In this document: positions 1 through 5,093 of the stretch, in pieces
How positions within the stretch are numbered: the stretch's first letter is position 1
Layout: each line of letters starts with the position of its first letter
NCBI GenBank assembly: GCA_020724205.1
Contig: DYHK01000040.1
Span: 1-5,776, forward strand
Direction of reading: 5' to 3'
Length of the DNA: 5,776 nt
Origin: Candidatus Aenigmatarchaeum sp.
Lineage (GTDB): Archaea; Nanobdellota; Nanobdellia; Pacearchaeales; GW2011-AR1
Notes under the pieces: model-generated
What the model was told of the DNA's origin: nothing
Databases searched by the model: none
Seen by the model: the letters and a program-made list of their open reading frames with translations, nothing else
Made by a program: the position numbers and the translations under genes

Positions 1-663
1 TTAACTAAAAAATACAAGGCAATAACAGTTATAGATGCATCGCAAAGCGCTCCAGATATTAAATTAAATGTAAAAGATTTAGATTGTGATTTTTTAATCT
101 TCTCTAATCATAAGGTTCTTGGGCCAACAGGTCTTGGAACCCTCTATGGAAAGTATGAACTTCTTAAAAAAATGCCTCCCTTCTTATTTGGAGGAGGGAT
201 GATACGTTCAGTAAGTCTAGAAAAATCAACTTATCTAGATCCTCCAGAAAGATTTGAAGCAGGAACTCAAAACATATCTGAAACAATTGCCTCTGCAGAA
301 GCTATCAAGTACATAAATAAAATAGGAATGAAAAATGTTGAATTAATAGAAAAAGAACTTTTCAATTATGCTCTAGAAAAATTAAAATCTATTAAAGATA
401 TAGAAATCTACAATCCAGGAAAAGATAAGAGTGTAGGAATAATCTCATTCAATCTTAAAGGAATCCATCCTCACGATGTTGCAAGCATTTTAAATGATTA
501 TAATATAGCAATAAGGGCAGGACATCACTGTGCAATGCCTTTAATGACTAAGCTTGGAATCTCAGGATGCTGCAGGGTTTCTTTCAGTGTTTTCAACACA
601 AAATCAGAAATCGATAAGTTAATTCTAGCATTAAAAAAGACCCAGGAGGTTTTCAATAAATGA
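1..663 (+). CDS. sufS: SufS-type cysteine desulfurase, C-terminal part (5' end outside window)
   Basis: PLP-dependent group II cysteine desulfurase that takes sulfur from cysteine and passes it as a persulfide to the Fe-S assembly machinery in the cytoplasm. The frame is open from base 1, giving 220 residues of a family usually about 400 long, so roughly the first 180 lie outside the window. Visible landmarks, in window numbering, are DASQ (12-15, cofactor-binding Asp and Gln), SNHK with the PLP-binding lysine at 38 (bases 112-114), the GPTGLGTLYGK segment, MPPFLFGGGMI, FEAGTQN (85-91), and RAGHHCAMPLM with the persulfide cysteine at 177 (bases 529-531). The CRVSFSVFNT end is typical of SufS. 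The ATG at 172 is internal and not the start. The stop overlaps the next ATG (ATGA), which indicates translational coupling with the SufU-like gene. Assignment is secure; SufS is preferred over IscS/NifS because of the GHHCAMP motif. Confidence 0.95.
   Translation, partial: LTKKYKAITVIDASQSAPDIKLNVKDLDCDFLIFSNHKVLGPTGLGTLYGKYELLKKMPPFLFGGGMIRSVSLEKSTYLDPPERFEAGTQNISETIASAEAIKYINKIGMKNVELIEKELFNYALEKLKSIKDIEIYNPGKDKSVGIISFNLKGIHPHDVASILNDYNIAIRAGHHCAMPLMTKLGISGCCRVSFSVFNTKSEIDKLILALKKTQEVFNK
645..650 (+). promoter_or_regulatory. Shine-Dalgarno site for sufU inside the end of sufS
   Basis: GGAGGT lies 9 nt before the ATG at 660 and is complementary to the conserved CCUCC near the 3' end of 16S rRNA. 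It sits in the last codons of sufS and supports the ATG at 660 and reinitiation after sufS translation. Confidence 0.75.
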
Positions 664-1034
664 CATCTATAGAAATGTACAAAGAACACATACTTGATTT
701 GTATAAATATCCTCATAACTTTGGAGTCTTAGAAAAACCTACTCATAAGTTTCATGAGTTCAACCCATTATGCGGAGATGATATTACACTATTCTTAATT
801 GTAAAAAATAATAAAATAGAAAACGTGAGCTTCACAGGAAAGGGGTGTGCAATCTCAATGGCCTCTTCTTCCCTACTAACAGACTTCATTAAAGGCAAAT
901 CCCTAAGTGAAGTTAAACAAATAAGCTCTCAAGACCTAATAGACATGCTTCATATTCCTATCAGCCACGTAAGACTAAAGTGTGCTCTTTTACCCTTAGA
1001 TGCTTTAAATAAATCTATAAAAAACAAACCTTAA
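660..1034 (+). CDS. sufU: SufU/IscU-like Fe-S assembly protein
   Basis: 124-residue NifU N-terminal-domain (IscU/SufU) protein that should receive persulfide sulfur from the SufS encoded just upstream. The N-terminal segment YKYPHNFGVL (15-24) and the three conserved cysteine motifs are present: NPLCGD (Cys38, Asp40), GKGCAISMASSS (Cys63) and RLKCALL (Cys108). These match the Zn- or cluster-binding residues known in the family. The last motif has RLK-Cys, as in SufU, and lacks the His that precedes the third Cys in IscU. However, the roughly 20-residue insertion that Bacillus SufU carries before this motif is absent, so the protein has IscU length with a SufU-like active site. The start overlaps the sufS stop and is preceded by GGAGGT. 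Whether it is a scaffold (IscU role) or a Zn-dependent sulfurtransferase (SufU role) cannot be settled from sequence. Confidence 0.9.
   Translation: MTSIEMYKEHILDLYKYPHNFGVLEKPTHKFHEFNPLCGDDITLFLIVKNNKIENVSFTGKGCAISMASSSLLTDFIKGKSLSEVKQISSQDLIDMLHIPISHVRLKCALLPLDALNKSIKNKP
1015..1022 (+). promoter_or_regulatory. Possible TATA box for hicBA
   Basis: CTATAAAA at the very end of sufU would place transcription near 1045, about 13-16 nt before the presumed hicB start at 1058-1061. A second A/T match, TTTTAAAT at 1039-1046, would start transcription near 1070, downstream of that start and upstream of the ATG at 1100. The region is AT-rich, so either match could be chance, and hicBA may simply be read from the suf transcript. 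Confidence 0.3.
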
Positions 1035-1060
1035 CAAATTTTAAATACTTTGAAAATATA

Positions 1061-1264
1061 CTGAAAACATTTACAGCGATATTAGAAAAAGAAGAAGAAA
1101 TGTATGTAGCTTCATGTCCTGAGATTGGAACAGTAAGTCAGGGCAGAACAATAGAAGAAGCTTTATCAAATTTAAGAGAAGCTACAGAATTATATTTAGA
1201 AGAATTTCCTACAAAAAGTAAAGGAAAGCCTCTATTGACTACTTTTGAAATAGCAAATGCATAA
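1061..1264 (+). CDS. hicB: HicB-like antitoxin, short type, non-canonical start
   Basis: Antitoxin of a HicBA type II toxin-antitoxin pair; family members bind and block the HicA RNase. Counting from CTG 1061, the 67 residues read KTFTAILEKEEEMYVASCP (2-20), then EIGTVSQGRTIEEAL and NLREATELYLEE, ending in PLLTTFEIA. This is the complete partial-RNase-H-like fold of the short HicB class, with no added ribbon-helix-helix or HTH DNA-binding domain. The frame is open back to 1013 but contains no ATG, GTG or TTG before the conserved first strand. The candidates there are ATA 1058 and CTG 1061. The first ATG (1100) would give 54 residues and remove the first beta strand. Initiation may therefore be non-canonical, or a point mutation may have damaged the start. 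The stop overlaps hicA by 8 nt. Family is confident; the start is not. Confidence 0.82.
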   Translation: MKTFTAILEKEEEMYVASCPEIGTVSQGRTIEEALSNLREATELYLEEFPTKSKGKPLLTTFEIANA

Positions 1265-1487
1265 GCTTAAAAAGATATCTGGAAAAGAGTGTGTCAAGAT
1301 ATTATGTAATAAATTTGGATTTGAAGTAATTAGACAAAGTGGAAGTCATATAATTCTCAAGAAAATCCTAAATGACAAGAAAATTGGAACAGTAGTGCCA
1401 AATCATGATGAGTTAAAATTAGGTACATTAAAAGGAATATTAAAACTAGCAGAAATTTCTGAAGAAGAGTTTTCAAAATACCAATAA
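1257..1487 (+). CDS. hicA: HicA-like mRNA interferase toxin
   Basis: 76-residue protein of the HicA (YcfA) family, small double-stranded-RNA-binding-fold RNases that cleave mRNA and inhibit translation until bound by HicB. The family pattern is clear: LKKISGKECVKIL at the N terminus, then FGFEVIRQSGSHIIL with the expected catalytic His at 31, then VPNHDELKLGTLKGILK and the EISEEEF helix. Length is normal and no key residue is missing. The ATG at 1257 lies inside the last codons of hicB (ATGCATAA), so its translation is probably coupled to the antitoxin. The order is antitoxin first, reversed from E. coli hicAB but seen in many other loci. No Shine-Dalgarno site is evident. The pair lies on the same strand as, and between, sufU and sufC. 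Confidence 0.92.
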   Translation: MHKLKKISGKECVKILCNKFGFEVIRQSGSHIILKKILNDKKIGTVVPNHDELKLGTLKGILKLAEISEEEFSKYQ

Positions 1488-1494
1488 TTCTTAA

Positions 1495-1510
1495 GGAAAA
1501 CCTTTTTATA
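1495..1510 (+). promoter_or_regulatory. Archaeal-type BRE/TATA promoter of sufC
   Basis: GGAAAACC followed by TTTTTATA (1503-1510) fits a purine-rich BRE plus TATA box. Its centre near 1507 predicts transcription from about 1532-1533 and a leader of only about 9 nt before the sufC ATG at 1542. It lies in the 54-nt gap after hicA, so sufC need not depend on read-through from sufS. Confidence 0.65.
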
Positions 1511-1522
1511 GCCATATATTTC

Positions 1523-1536
1523 TTAACTATAGTTAA
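1523..1536. promoter_or_regulatory. Perfect 14-bp palindrome at the sufC transcription start, possible operator
   Basis: TTAACTATAGTTAA is a perfect inverted repeat with no spacer. It starts 13 bp after the TATA box and covers the predicted transcription start, ending 5 bp before the ATG. A dimeric repressor bound here would block initiation. No regulator gene is in the window to name it, and AT-rich sequence yields some palindromes by chance. Confidence 0.45.
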
Positions 1537-1541
1537 CAAAA

Positions 1542-2285
1542 ATGACAAACATACTTGAAATAAAAAATCTGCATGTTGAAATAGAAGGGAAGGAAATACT
1601 GAAAGGGCTGAACCTGGAGATTAAGGAAGGAGATATTCATACACTAATGGGACCTAATGGATCTGGAAAATCAACTCTGGCAAATGTTATAATGGGGCAC
1701 CCAAAATATCAAATTACTCAAGGAGAAATAATCTTCCAGGGAGAAAAGATAAACGATCTAAGTCCAGATGAAAAAGCTAAGTTAGGAGTCTTTATGAGCT
1801 TTCAGTATCCTCAGGAAATAGAAGGAGTAAACATAAGAAACTTCCTAAGAACAGCTTATCAGAATGTACATGGGAAGATAAGTGTAATGGACTTCAAGAA
1901 ACTAATAGATGAAAAGGCAAAAATACTAAATCTAAAAGACGAATTTTCAGATCGTTACCTAAACAAGGGTTTTTCAGGTGGTGAAAAGAAGAAGTCTGAA
2001 ATGTTACAGCTAGCTATACTAAATCCTAAATTAACTATCCTAGATGAAACAGACTCTGGTCTAGATATAGATGCTCTTAGATCTGTAGCAGAATCAATTA
2101 ACCTCTTAAAGGAAAAAAACCCAAAGCTAACAGTAATAATCATTACACACTATAAAAGAATCCTAGAATACATAAAACCAAATAAACTCTCAATAATGAT
2201 AAATGGAAAGATAGCCCTTGAAGGCTCTTCAGACCTCGTTAATCACTTGGAAGAAAAAGGCTATGGCTGGATAGAGGAGGATTAA
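1542..2285 (+). CDS. sufC: Fe-S cluster assembly ATPase SufC
   Basis: 247-residue ABC-type ATPase that works in the cytoplasm with SufB/SufD in the SufBC2D scaffold, where ATP hydrolysis drives cluster assembly. It has no membrane segments and the length matches known SufC (about 248). Motifs in order are Walker A GPNGSGKST (37-45), Q-loop at Gln88 in SFQYPQE, the SufC-type signature FSGGEKKK (144-151), Walker B LTILDETDSGLD (164-175) with Glu169, and H-loop His203 in ITHYKRIL. The GFSGGEKKK signature and DETDSGLD D-loop are characteristic of SufC rather than transporters. The start is supported by the TATA box with a short leader. The stop abuts the ATG of the following 68-residue gene. No SufB or SufD partner is in the window, so it is presumably encoded elsewhere or upstream. 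Confidence 0.96.
   Translation: MTNILEIKNLHVEIEGKEILKGLNLEIKEGDIHTLMGPNGSGKSTLANVIMGHPKYQITQGEIIFQGEKINDLSPDEKAKLGVFMSFQYPQEIEGVNIRNFLRTAYQNVHGKISVMDFKKLIDEKAKILNLKDEFSDRYLNKGFSGGEKKKSEMLQLAILNPKLTILDETDSGLDIDALRSVAESINLLKEKNPKLTVIIITHYKRILEYIKPNKLSIMINGKIALEGSSDLVNHLEEKGYGWIEED
2275..2280 (+). promoter_or_regulatory. Shine-Dalgarno site for the 68-residue gene
   Basis: AGGAGG in the last codons of sufC ends 5 nt before the ATG at 2286. Together with the zero-length gap after the sufC stop, it argues that the small downstream gene is genuinely translated. Confidence 0.7.
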
Positions 2286-2492
2286 ATGTTAAAAACACTT
2301 GATAAAATAATTTTAGGATCTCTCATTACTGGAGTTTCAGCATATTATATATCTAATCCAGAGTTTACAAATCTAGACCTAACAGTAGCATCAAGCTTAG
2401 TAATTTATTCTGGAATAATCAAGAGTAGGATAAACGAATTTATGGATATTAAGAATATAGTAAATTCCCCAGATTATAAAAATCTCGAATAA
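2286..2492 (+). CDS. Small hypothetical membrane protein coupled to sufC
   Basis: 68 residues, family not recognised. Two hydrophobic stretches, about 8-23 (ILGSLITGVSAYYISN) and 30-45 (LDLTVASSLVIYSGII), could form a two-helix membrane hairpin; the second is only moderately hydrophobic. A charged tail from about 46 (KSRINEFMDIKN) follows. There are no cysteines and no visible catalytic motif. The ATG directly follows the sufC TAA and has a strong AGGAGG site, so it belongs to the sufC transcript, but a role in Fe-S assembly is only suggested by position. Confidence 0.65.
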   Translation: MLKTLDKIILGSLITGVSAYYISNPEFTNLDLTVASSLVIYSGIIKSRINEFMDIKNIVNSPDYKNLE

Positions 2493-2568
2493 TTTTAACT
2501 TATCATTTAAAAGTTTTACTTTCAAAATAATTTACATATAGCCCATAGATTTTATCTAAGTTAATTTA
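2493..2568. other. Convergent intergenic spacer, likely bidirectional termination zone
   Basis: 76 bp between the ends of the sufC-linked gene (plus) and the CGRKCC protein gene (minus). The plus strand carries short T-rich tracts (ATTTTAACTT, AAGTTTTACTTTC), as expected for U-rich archaeal termination. There is a weak 5-bp inverted repeat AACTT/AAGTT (2497-2501 / 2511-2515). No strong hairpin and no small gene are visible. Confidence 0.35.
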
Positions 2569-2979
2569 CTAGAAATGCTCCGTTTTATAAACAAAACTAT
2601 TAAATCTAAATGCCTCATCTAAGAAGTGCATTACATGGTGAATATCTCTTGCAGGAGCACTTGGTGTCCTATCAACCATTCCTGTAGATAAGAATGTTGA
2701 GGAATAGTTCACTCTGCCCAAACTACAACACTTCCTGCCACACATCTCTTCATTTGGATCATATTCCAAAATTACTCTTGCCTTTTTTTCAATCTCACTT
2801 ACAACAATAGTGTAAGTAATTATTCCATTTGATCTTTTCAATCCCTCTAGTAAACCTAAAGCAGAATTACTATCTACCCTTTCCCAAGGATCAAAATTAT
2901 TTAATCCATTAAGATATAAAAAGGAAATATCAATAAACTCTCTATCTTTATCAGATATATCTATCTCCCTCTCTTTCAT
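2569..2979 (-). CDS. Hypothetical protein with a CGRKCC motif
   Basis: 136 residues, family not recognised. It appears soluble and cytoplasmic, with no signal peptide or membrane segment. A central strand-like part (ITYTIVVSEIEKKARVILEYD, about 54-74) is followed by MCGRKCCSLGR (79-89; Cys80, Cys84, Cys85) and then RDIHHVMHFLDEAFRF (111-126; His114, His115, His118). This cysteine and histidine clustering could bind a metal, but nothing proves it. The ATG at 2979 is supported by a TATA-like box centred about 25 nt upstream, which predicts a leaderless transcript. It is the last minus-strand gene before the convergent suf locus. Confidence 0.65.
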   Translation of the reverse strand: MKEREIDISDKDREFIDISFLYLNGLNNFDPWERVDSNSALGLLEGLKRSNGIITYTIVVSEIEKKARVILEYDPNEEMCGRKCCSLGRVNYSSTFLSTGMVDRTPSAPARDIHHVMHFLDEAFRFNSFVYKTEHF

Positions 2980-2998
2980 AAACTAAAAAATAAAACTT

Positions 2999-3009
2999 GC
3001 TTTAAAAAG
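2999..3009 (-). promoter_or_regulatory. TATA box of the CGRKCC protein gene (leaderless)
   Basis: Minus-strand CTTTTTAAAGC is preceded by purine-rich AAAT. Its centre (about 3004) lies 25 nt upstream of the A of the ATG at 2979, so the transcript should begin at or very near the start codon. No Shine-Dalgarno site is present, as expected for a leaderless mRNA. Confidence 0.6.
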
Positions 3010-3020
3010 ATTTATGTAGG

Positions 3021-3036
3021 AAAATAAAAAAAAGCT
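3021..3036 (-). terminator. U-rich terminator after the 103-residue hypothetical gene
   Basis: Directly after the TAA at 3037-3039 the minus strand reads AGCTTTTTTTATTTT. A T-run with no hairpin fits archaeal intrinsic termination, and it lies just upstream of the next gene's TATA box. Confidence 0.5.
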
Positions 3037-3348
3037 TTAATTTAAAACGCCTGGCTCAAAGTGGTCCCTTCTTCCAAGATCACACACTAAAAAAGATAAA
3101 TTACTCCTTCCATTAGAAGTATCAACGTCAACATCAAACCTTTGTCCTCCAAAATTAACCAGATATTCTATCTTTCCTTCAGTACGAATAACTCCCTCAA
3201 AATTATCTCCTTCAACATCTCTCTCCCACTCTTTATCAACATACATTTCAAAGGCATTTCTAGCTAAATTAACTCTGTCTTCAATACTAATAGCTCCGCT
3301 AGTTTCAAGAAAAAAGTAATTTCCTATCCAACCCTTATACTTAAACAT
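3037..3348 (-). CDS. Small hypothetical protein
   Basis: 103 residues starting MFKYKGWIGNYFF; family not recognised. Predicted soluble, rich in charged residues, with a probable helix (IEDRVNLARNAFEMYVDKEWE) followed by strand-like segments (GVIRTEGKIEYLVNF, GQRFDVDVD, NLSFLVCDLG). That suggests a small alpha/beta domain, but no catalytic motif is seen. The frame also allows an upstream GTG at 3369 (110 residues). I chose the ATG at 3348 because the TATA-like ATTTAAAT at 3371-3378 is centred about 26 nt before it, matching two neighbouring genes, whereas the GTG would lie only about 2 nt downstream of that box and outside the transcript. A T-run follows the stop. Confidence 0.65.
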   Translation of the reverse strand: MFKYKGWIGNYFFLETSGAISIEDRVNLARNAFEMYVDKEWERDVEGDNFEGVIRTEGKIEYLVNFGGQRFDVDVDTSNGRSNLSFLVCDLGRRDHFEPGVLN

Positions 3349-3370
3349 AAAATCTTTCAAGAGGGACACT

Positions 3371-3378
3371 ATTTAAAT
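3371..3378 (-). promoter_or_regulatory. TATA box of the 103-residue hypothetical gene (decides the start)
   Basis: ATTTAAAT, preceded on the minus strand by AAG, lies in the short gap after the alkyltransferase stop. Its centre is about 26 nt upstream of the ATG at 3348, which predicts a leaderless transcript starting there and excludes the GTG at 3369. Confidence 0.55.
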
Positions 3379-3382
3379 CTTA

Positions 3383-3694
3383 CTAAATCTTCCACCCATA
3401 CTTATCTAAATCTATCTTTCCATTAATAACCTTAACTCCATCTCTCTCAAGAAGTCTTATCTTACTCTTAACTCCTCCCTCTCCAGAATACCTTCCAATC
3501 TCTCCATTAGATTTTACAACCTTATAACACGGAATACCCACAGGATCCTTATTTGTTCTCATATAACTTCCTATAACTCTATATGCCTTAGAATTGCAAG
3601 ATCTGGCTAGTTCTCTATAAGTAACTACTCTTCCTCTAGGCACTCTTTTTAATTCTTTATATACTCTTTCTCTTAACAATTTCTTTGTCTGCAT
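3383..3694 (-). CDS. O6-alkylguanine-DNA alkyltransferase-like protein, PCYKV active site
   Basis: 103-residue protein matching only the C-terminal, DNA-binding and active-site domain of MGMT/Ogt proteins, which repair O6-alkylguanine by moving the alkyl group to a cysteine. Landmarks are VYKELKRVPRGRVVTYRELA (11-30, helix-turn-helix entry), AYRVIGSYMRTN (37-48, with the arginine finger at Arg39), IPCYKVVKSNGEIGRYSG (54-71) and LLERDG, whose Glu83 matches the Glu of the catalytic network. The acceptor Cys56 is present, so this is not a classic alkyltransferase-like (ATL) protein with Trp there. However, the next residue, usually the His of PCHRV, is Tyr57. No N-terminal domain is present, which is common in small archaeal members. 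The ATG lies 38 nt inside the DsbB-like gene in another frame; a TTG at 3679 would shorten the overlap. Probably cotranscribed with that gene. Confidence 0.88.
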   Translation of the reverse strand: MQTKKLLRERVYKELKRVPRGRVVTYRELARSCNSKAYRVIGSYMRTNKDPVGIPCYKVVKSNGEIGRYSGEGGVKSKIRLLERDGVKVINGKIDLDKYGWKI

Positions 3695-4247
3695 TTTTCC
3701 AAGCTAACGTTAGTATTGTAAGAAATACAAACAGAGTTAAAGACATCAAAGGAAGAGTAATATACCCAAACTGAAGAACCTCTTTAGTAAAGCACGAAAC
3801 CTCTCCAAGTCCGATAGGACAGCTTCCAGTGAAATTCATCATCTGTAAGGTATACTGGTAGGTTGCAAATAAGACTCCTAATAAATTAAGTCCTATAACA
3901 TAATCAAATATATGCCTTTCTTTTTTATACAAAGCAACTCCTAGGATAATAACCTGTGGATAAATCAAGATTCTCTGTATCCAACATAAATTGCACGGGG
4001 CATATCTAAATACCTCAGAATAAATCAAGCTTCCAATAACTCCAAGTAATGCCAAGATAAATGCAAATAACAAAGAATTATCCTCTATAAACTTCCATTT
4101 CTCCCAAAGAAAATCTGGAAGTTGTTTCTTCATATACCTCACATAAATAAAACCTAGAGCAAGAACAACAAGAGCTATATGTCCTAGTAAAACAAATAGT
4201 GAGACAATTGTATTAAAATAAAGCTCTGTAATGAAATTTATTGCCAT
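3657..4247 (-). CDS. DsbB/BdbC-like thiol-disulfide oxidoreductase, membrane protein
   Basis: 196-residue polytopic membrane protein of the DsbB family, which oxidises an extracytoplasmic DsbA-type thioredoxin and passes electrons to quinone. The family core is clear: IYSEVFRYAPCNLCWIQRIL (75-94) with Cys85-x-x-Cys88, then TGSCPIGLGEVSC (140-152) with the second pair Cys143 and Cys152, then FGYITLPLMSLTLF (160-173). The pattern resembles Gram-positive BdbC. Predicted membrane helices are about 13-36, 58-77, 92-107, 114-134 and 162-182. The first, with the linker to about 55, is additional to the usual four-helix core. The thioredoxin protein encoded at 5110-5604 is the likely partner. It follows the 260-residue gene after 45 bp, with a TTTATAATT box in the gap; its 3' end overlaps the alkyltransferase gene. 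Confidence 0.9.
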   Translation of the reverse strand: MAINFITELYFNTIVSLFVLLGHIALVVLALGFIYVRYMKKQLPDFLWEKWKFIEDNSLLFAFILALLGVIGSLIYSEVFRYAPCNLCWIQRILIYPQVIILGVALYKKERHIFDYVIGLNLLGVLFATYQYTLQMMNFTGSCPIGLGEVSCFTKEVLQFGYITLPLMSLTLFVFLTILTLAWKNADKEIVKRKSI

Positions 4248-4273
4248 TCTTATCTAAATAACTAAAAATAAGG

Positions 4274-4283
4274 TAATTATAAA
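4274..4283 (-). promoter_or_regulatory. Possible TATA box of the DsbB-like gene
   Basis: Minus-strand TTTATAATTA has its TTTATA core centred about 33 nt upstream of the ATG at 4247, which predicts transcription near 4254 and a leader of about 7 nt. It sits in the 45-bp gap after the 260-residue gene. The gap is highly AT-rich, so the match is less certain than the leaderless boxes nearby. Confidence 0.45.
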
Positions 4284-4292
4284 TGTTATTAA

Positions 4293-5075
4293 TTATCTTT
4301 CTTTTAAATGACCCAAGAAATCCATAATATCCTCAAAAAGGCAATATAATCCCAAATCTGTTTTAATCCAATACTCTTCAGCATCAAGAGGCATTACCTC
4401 TAAAAAAAGAGTATCTTTTGAAAGATGATCAATTAATATATTCTGTCTAGGTTTAGCCCATTTTAATTTATTTTTTTTAAAAAAAGCCCAATTTTGAACA
4501 AAAAGCTTAAACTCCTTAGATTCATATGGAGGAATAGTAACTTTACTAAGCTCCTCTTCAGATAAAAAACCATATTCATCATCTGGAAAAGGCGAATGAC
4601 TTAATAAATAAAAACCATTTTTAAAATGTCTACCAGTCATCTGAGATTCTTCAACAATTTTTGCATTATGAGGTTTAATAATTATTTCATAACCACTACG
4701 ACTATTATTTTCAGCATATCTTTGGAAAAAAACTCTTTGGGCAGAAGGATCATGGACAGGAACTGACATCCTTTCAAGATTATTATCTGGAAAGGGAATT
4801 ATGTCTCTTCTCAATATAATATCTAAGCCAAATATAGGTTTTTTTGATTCTCTTCTTATAACAAAAAAGGGATCTTTCATCCAATCAAAAATAGGTGTTA
4901 ATTGTGTACTAACATCTAAATTTTTTTCTCTCCACTCTTCAGAAACACTAGAAAATTCAACAAAAGCATTCCCTAAGGAACTTGAATAATCATTTAAATA
5001 GGAGTCAATTCTACCCTCTTCATAAGAAGGGATATAGTCTAAAAACCTATTATCTGAAAAGGTTATAACTGCCAT
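4293..5075 (-). CDS. Hypothetical protein, 260 residues
   Basis: Family not recognised. It appears soluble and cytoplasmic, with no signal peptide or membrane helix. It has a single cysteine, near the C terminus (LYCLF), so it is unlikely to be a redox partner of the disulfide proteins on either side. Visible segments are an acidic, serine-rich N-terminal third, a strand-like FFVIRRESKKPIFGLDIILR (about 70-89), GYEIIIKPHNAKIVEE, KNGFYLLSHSPFPDDEYGFL and a C-terminal helix EDIMDFLGHLKER. Aromatic and acidic residues are frequent. The ATG at 5075 has a TATA-like box centred 25 nt upstream, so a leaderless transcript is predicted. It lies between the thioredoxin and DsbB-like genes but has its own promoter, so no functional link should be assumed. 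Confidence 0.65.
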   Translation of the reverse strand: MAVITFSDNRFLDYIPSYEEGRIDSYLNDYSSSLGNAFVEFSSVSEEWREKNLDVSTQLTPIFDWMKDPFFVIRRESKKPIFGLDIILRRDIIPFPDNNLERMSVPVHDPSAQRVFFQRYAENNSRSGYEIIIKPHNAKIVEESQMTGRHFKNGFYLLSHSPFPDDEYGFLSEEELSKVTIPPYESKEFKLFVQNWAFFKKNKLKWAKPRQNILIDHLSKDTLFLEVMPLDAEEYWIKTDLGLYCLFEDIMDFLGHLKER

Positions 5076-5093
5076 TAAAAACCCAATAAATCT

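Noticed and set aside
172..174. ATG as the start of a short SufS
   Set aside because: The frame continues upstream to base 1 with unbroken SufS homology, including the PLP lysine, so this ATG is internal.
1100..1102. ATG as the hicB start
   Set aside because: It would remove the conserved first beta strand of HicB. It is kept only as a fallback.
1031..1540. Direct repeat TTAACAAA at 1031-1038 and 1533-1540 flanking hicBA, as a possible insertion target duplication
   Set aside because: Only 8 bp of AT-rich sequence and no transposase, integrase or terminal inverted repeats. A rough estimate gives about a one in ten chance of such a match between the two gaps.
1357..1548. Minus-strand frame covering the hicA 3' half and sufC promoter
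   Set aside because: It is antisense to a clear HicA gene, composition-driven and hydrophobic, with no recognisable motif.
3367..3369. GTG as the start of the small hypothetical gene
   Set aside because: The TATA-like box is only about 2 nt upstream of it, and the ATG at 3348 has the same 26-nt spacing seen at neighbouring genes.
4801..4989. Plus-strand frame of 62 residues
   Set aside because: It lies wholly inside the 260-residue minus-strand gene, with no family features or promoter.
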